Assembly: GCA_964019695.1 (NCBI GenBank)
Contig: OZ026517.1
Location: forward strand, 58,783,172 to 58,847,171
From: Loripinus fragilis
Lineage: Eukaryota > Mollusca > Bivalvia > Lucinida > Lucinidae
Length of the DNA stretch: 64,000 nt
Reading direction: 5' to 3'
Under the pieces are notes generated by a model. That model had not been told where the DNA came from. It saw only the letters and a program-made list of their open reading frames with translations, and did no database searches. Positions within the stretch are counted from its first letter, which is position 1. The number at the start of each line of letters is the position of its first letter. Positions 63,290 through 64,000 of this stretch are shown one piece after another. The position numbers and the translations under genes are program-made.

Positions 63290-63650
63290 CTATTTATGCC
63301 CCCAAAGGAACTTTGGGAGGCATATAGTAATTGCACTGTCTGTCCGTCCGTCAGTCAGTCCGTCTGTCCCGCTTCGTGTCCGGTGCATATCTCCTATATT
63401 CTTTGAGGTAGGAATTCCAAATTTGGTATGTAATTACACTTTGGGATGGCTGAGTGTCGCATACCATTTTTGGGTCACTGTGACCTTGACCTTGACCTCT
63501 GACTTAGTTTTTAGAATAATCGTGTTCGGAGCATATCTCATATTATTTGAGGTAGGAATCTCAAATTTGGTGTGTGGATGCATCTTGGGATGACAAAGTG
63601 TCGCGTACCATAATTGGGTCACTGTGACCTTGAACTTGACCTCTGACCTA
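63290..63650 (+). repeat. GTGACCTTGACC-family repeat, two units
   Basis: It starts GCCCCCAAAGGAACTTTGGG AGGCATATAG, then a TCCGTCCGTCAGTCAGTCCG microsatellite, then two units with GTGACCTTGACC (63480, 63626). The family continues after the SINE at 63940 to the window end. Confidence 0.8.
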
Positions 63651-63654
63651 TTTT

Positions 63655-63928
63655 GAGTCTGAATGCAGATCCAGGGGTCGAGAGTTCGATCCCGGCCCGG
63701 TCCCATACTTTCGTTGAGATTGATTATGAAATCATTTCTACGGTCATTCTCCTCCCTTCCGCTGAATCATTCAAGAAGGGTTGTTGTCAGTTACAAGCGA
63801 AAGTATGTGCACGAAGTACTGGTTAACTGCTTGTTCAAGCTTGCTCAGGAAAAAGTGTGGTTAGGTAAACTGACCATCCCGCAATGACCATAGCTGTTGA
63901 CTTGGGACGTAAAGCAACAAAACAAACA
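63655..63928 (+). mobile_element. 5'-truncated SINE S2 with 11-bp target duplication
   Basis: TGACCTATTTT at 63644-63654 and 63929-63939. It starts at GAGTCTGAATGCAGATCCAG, so the A box is lost, with B box GAGTTCGATCCCGG kept. It inserted into the GTGACCTTGACC tandem repeat. Confidence 0.9.
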
Positions 63929-64000
63929 TGACCTATTTTCTAGAAACTTCACTGAGTCTGGTGAATATCTCCTATATTCTTTTAGATAGGAATTCCAAAT

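Overview
The window is AT-rich animal DNA, most likely from a bivalve or other mollusc. That assignment is an inference from several signs: Pol III-type SINEs with tRNA heads and target-site duplications, many short palindromic non-autonomous DNA transposons, tandem repeats rich in TGACCTTGACC, and a metazoan MYND zinc finger and Psq helix-turn-helix encoded without long open frames. There are no bacterial-style genes, operons, rRNA genes, CRISPR arrays or functional tRNA genes. No complete, confidently intact protein-coding gene lies in the window. It is best read as intergenic or intronic DNA made of nested mobile elements, with a few exon-like or pseudogene remnants.

Layout. 1-4943 is the right part of a repeat or segmental duplication whose second copy is 56804-59758, in the same orientation; the first copy carries a 1305-bp mariner-like insertion that is absent from the second. 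5430-6230 holds a Psq-type helix-turn-helix exon between two YY1-like motifs and a CRE. 6790-7250 is a degenerate array of TTCTAGAA palindromes. 8233-10939 and 38095-40775 are two copies of a 2.7-kb terminal-inverted-repeat element in opposite orientation, each with a short C2H2 zinc-finger-like reading frame. 11-25 kb is a patchwork of SINEs and fold-back elements. 25.96-26.41 kb and 35.35-36.26 kb are tandem arrays that both have a 111-bp (37-codon) unit. 26.74-27.49 kb is a third, more degenerate array. 28.09-29.64 kb (minus strand) is a decayed MYND-finger gene or exon cluster. 31.5-32.3 kb is a SINE split by a hairpin-rich element. 33.84-34.21 kb, 49.26-50.80 kb and 51.04-51.80 kb are tandem arrays with units near 145 bp. 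47.61-48.91 kb is a Harbinger-like element. 54.58-55.53 kb and 60.78-61.29 kb are two further non-autonomous elements with repeated internal motifs. 59.82-60.17 kb is a fold-back whose two arms each carry a start codon, a short exon and a splice donor.

Functional reading. Nothing here forms an operon or a working pathway. The main biological content is transposon natural history: several insertions can be dated relative to each other because the uninterrupted site is also in the window. Examples are the mariner in the duplication, a SINE in a palindromic repeat, a 216-bp element inside another MITE, and a fold-back inside one arm of a longer inverted repeat. Candidate regulatory content, namely CRE and YY1 motifs, nuclear-receptor half-sites and heat-shock-like palindromes, sits mostly within repeats.
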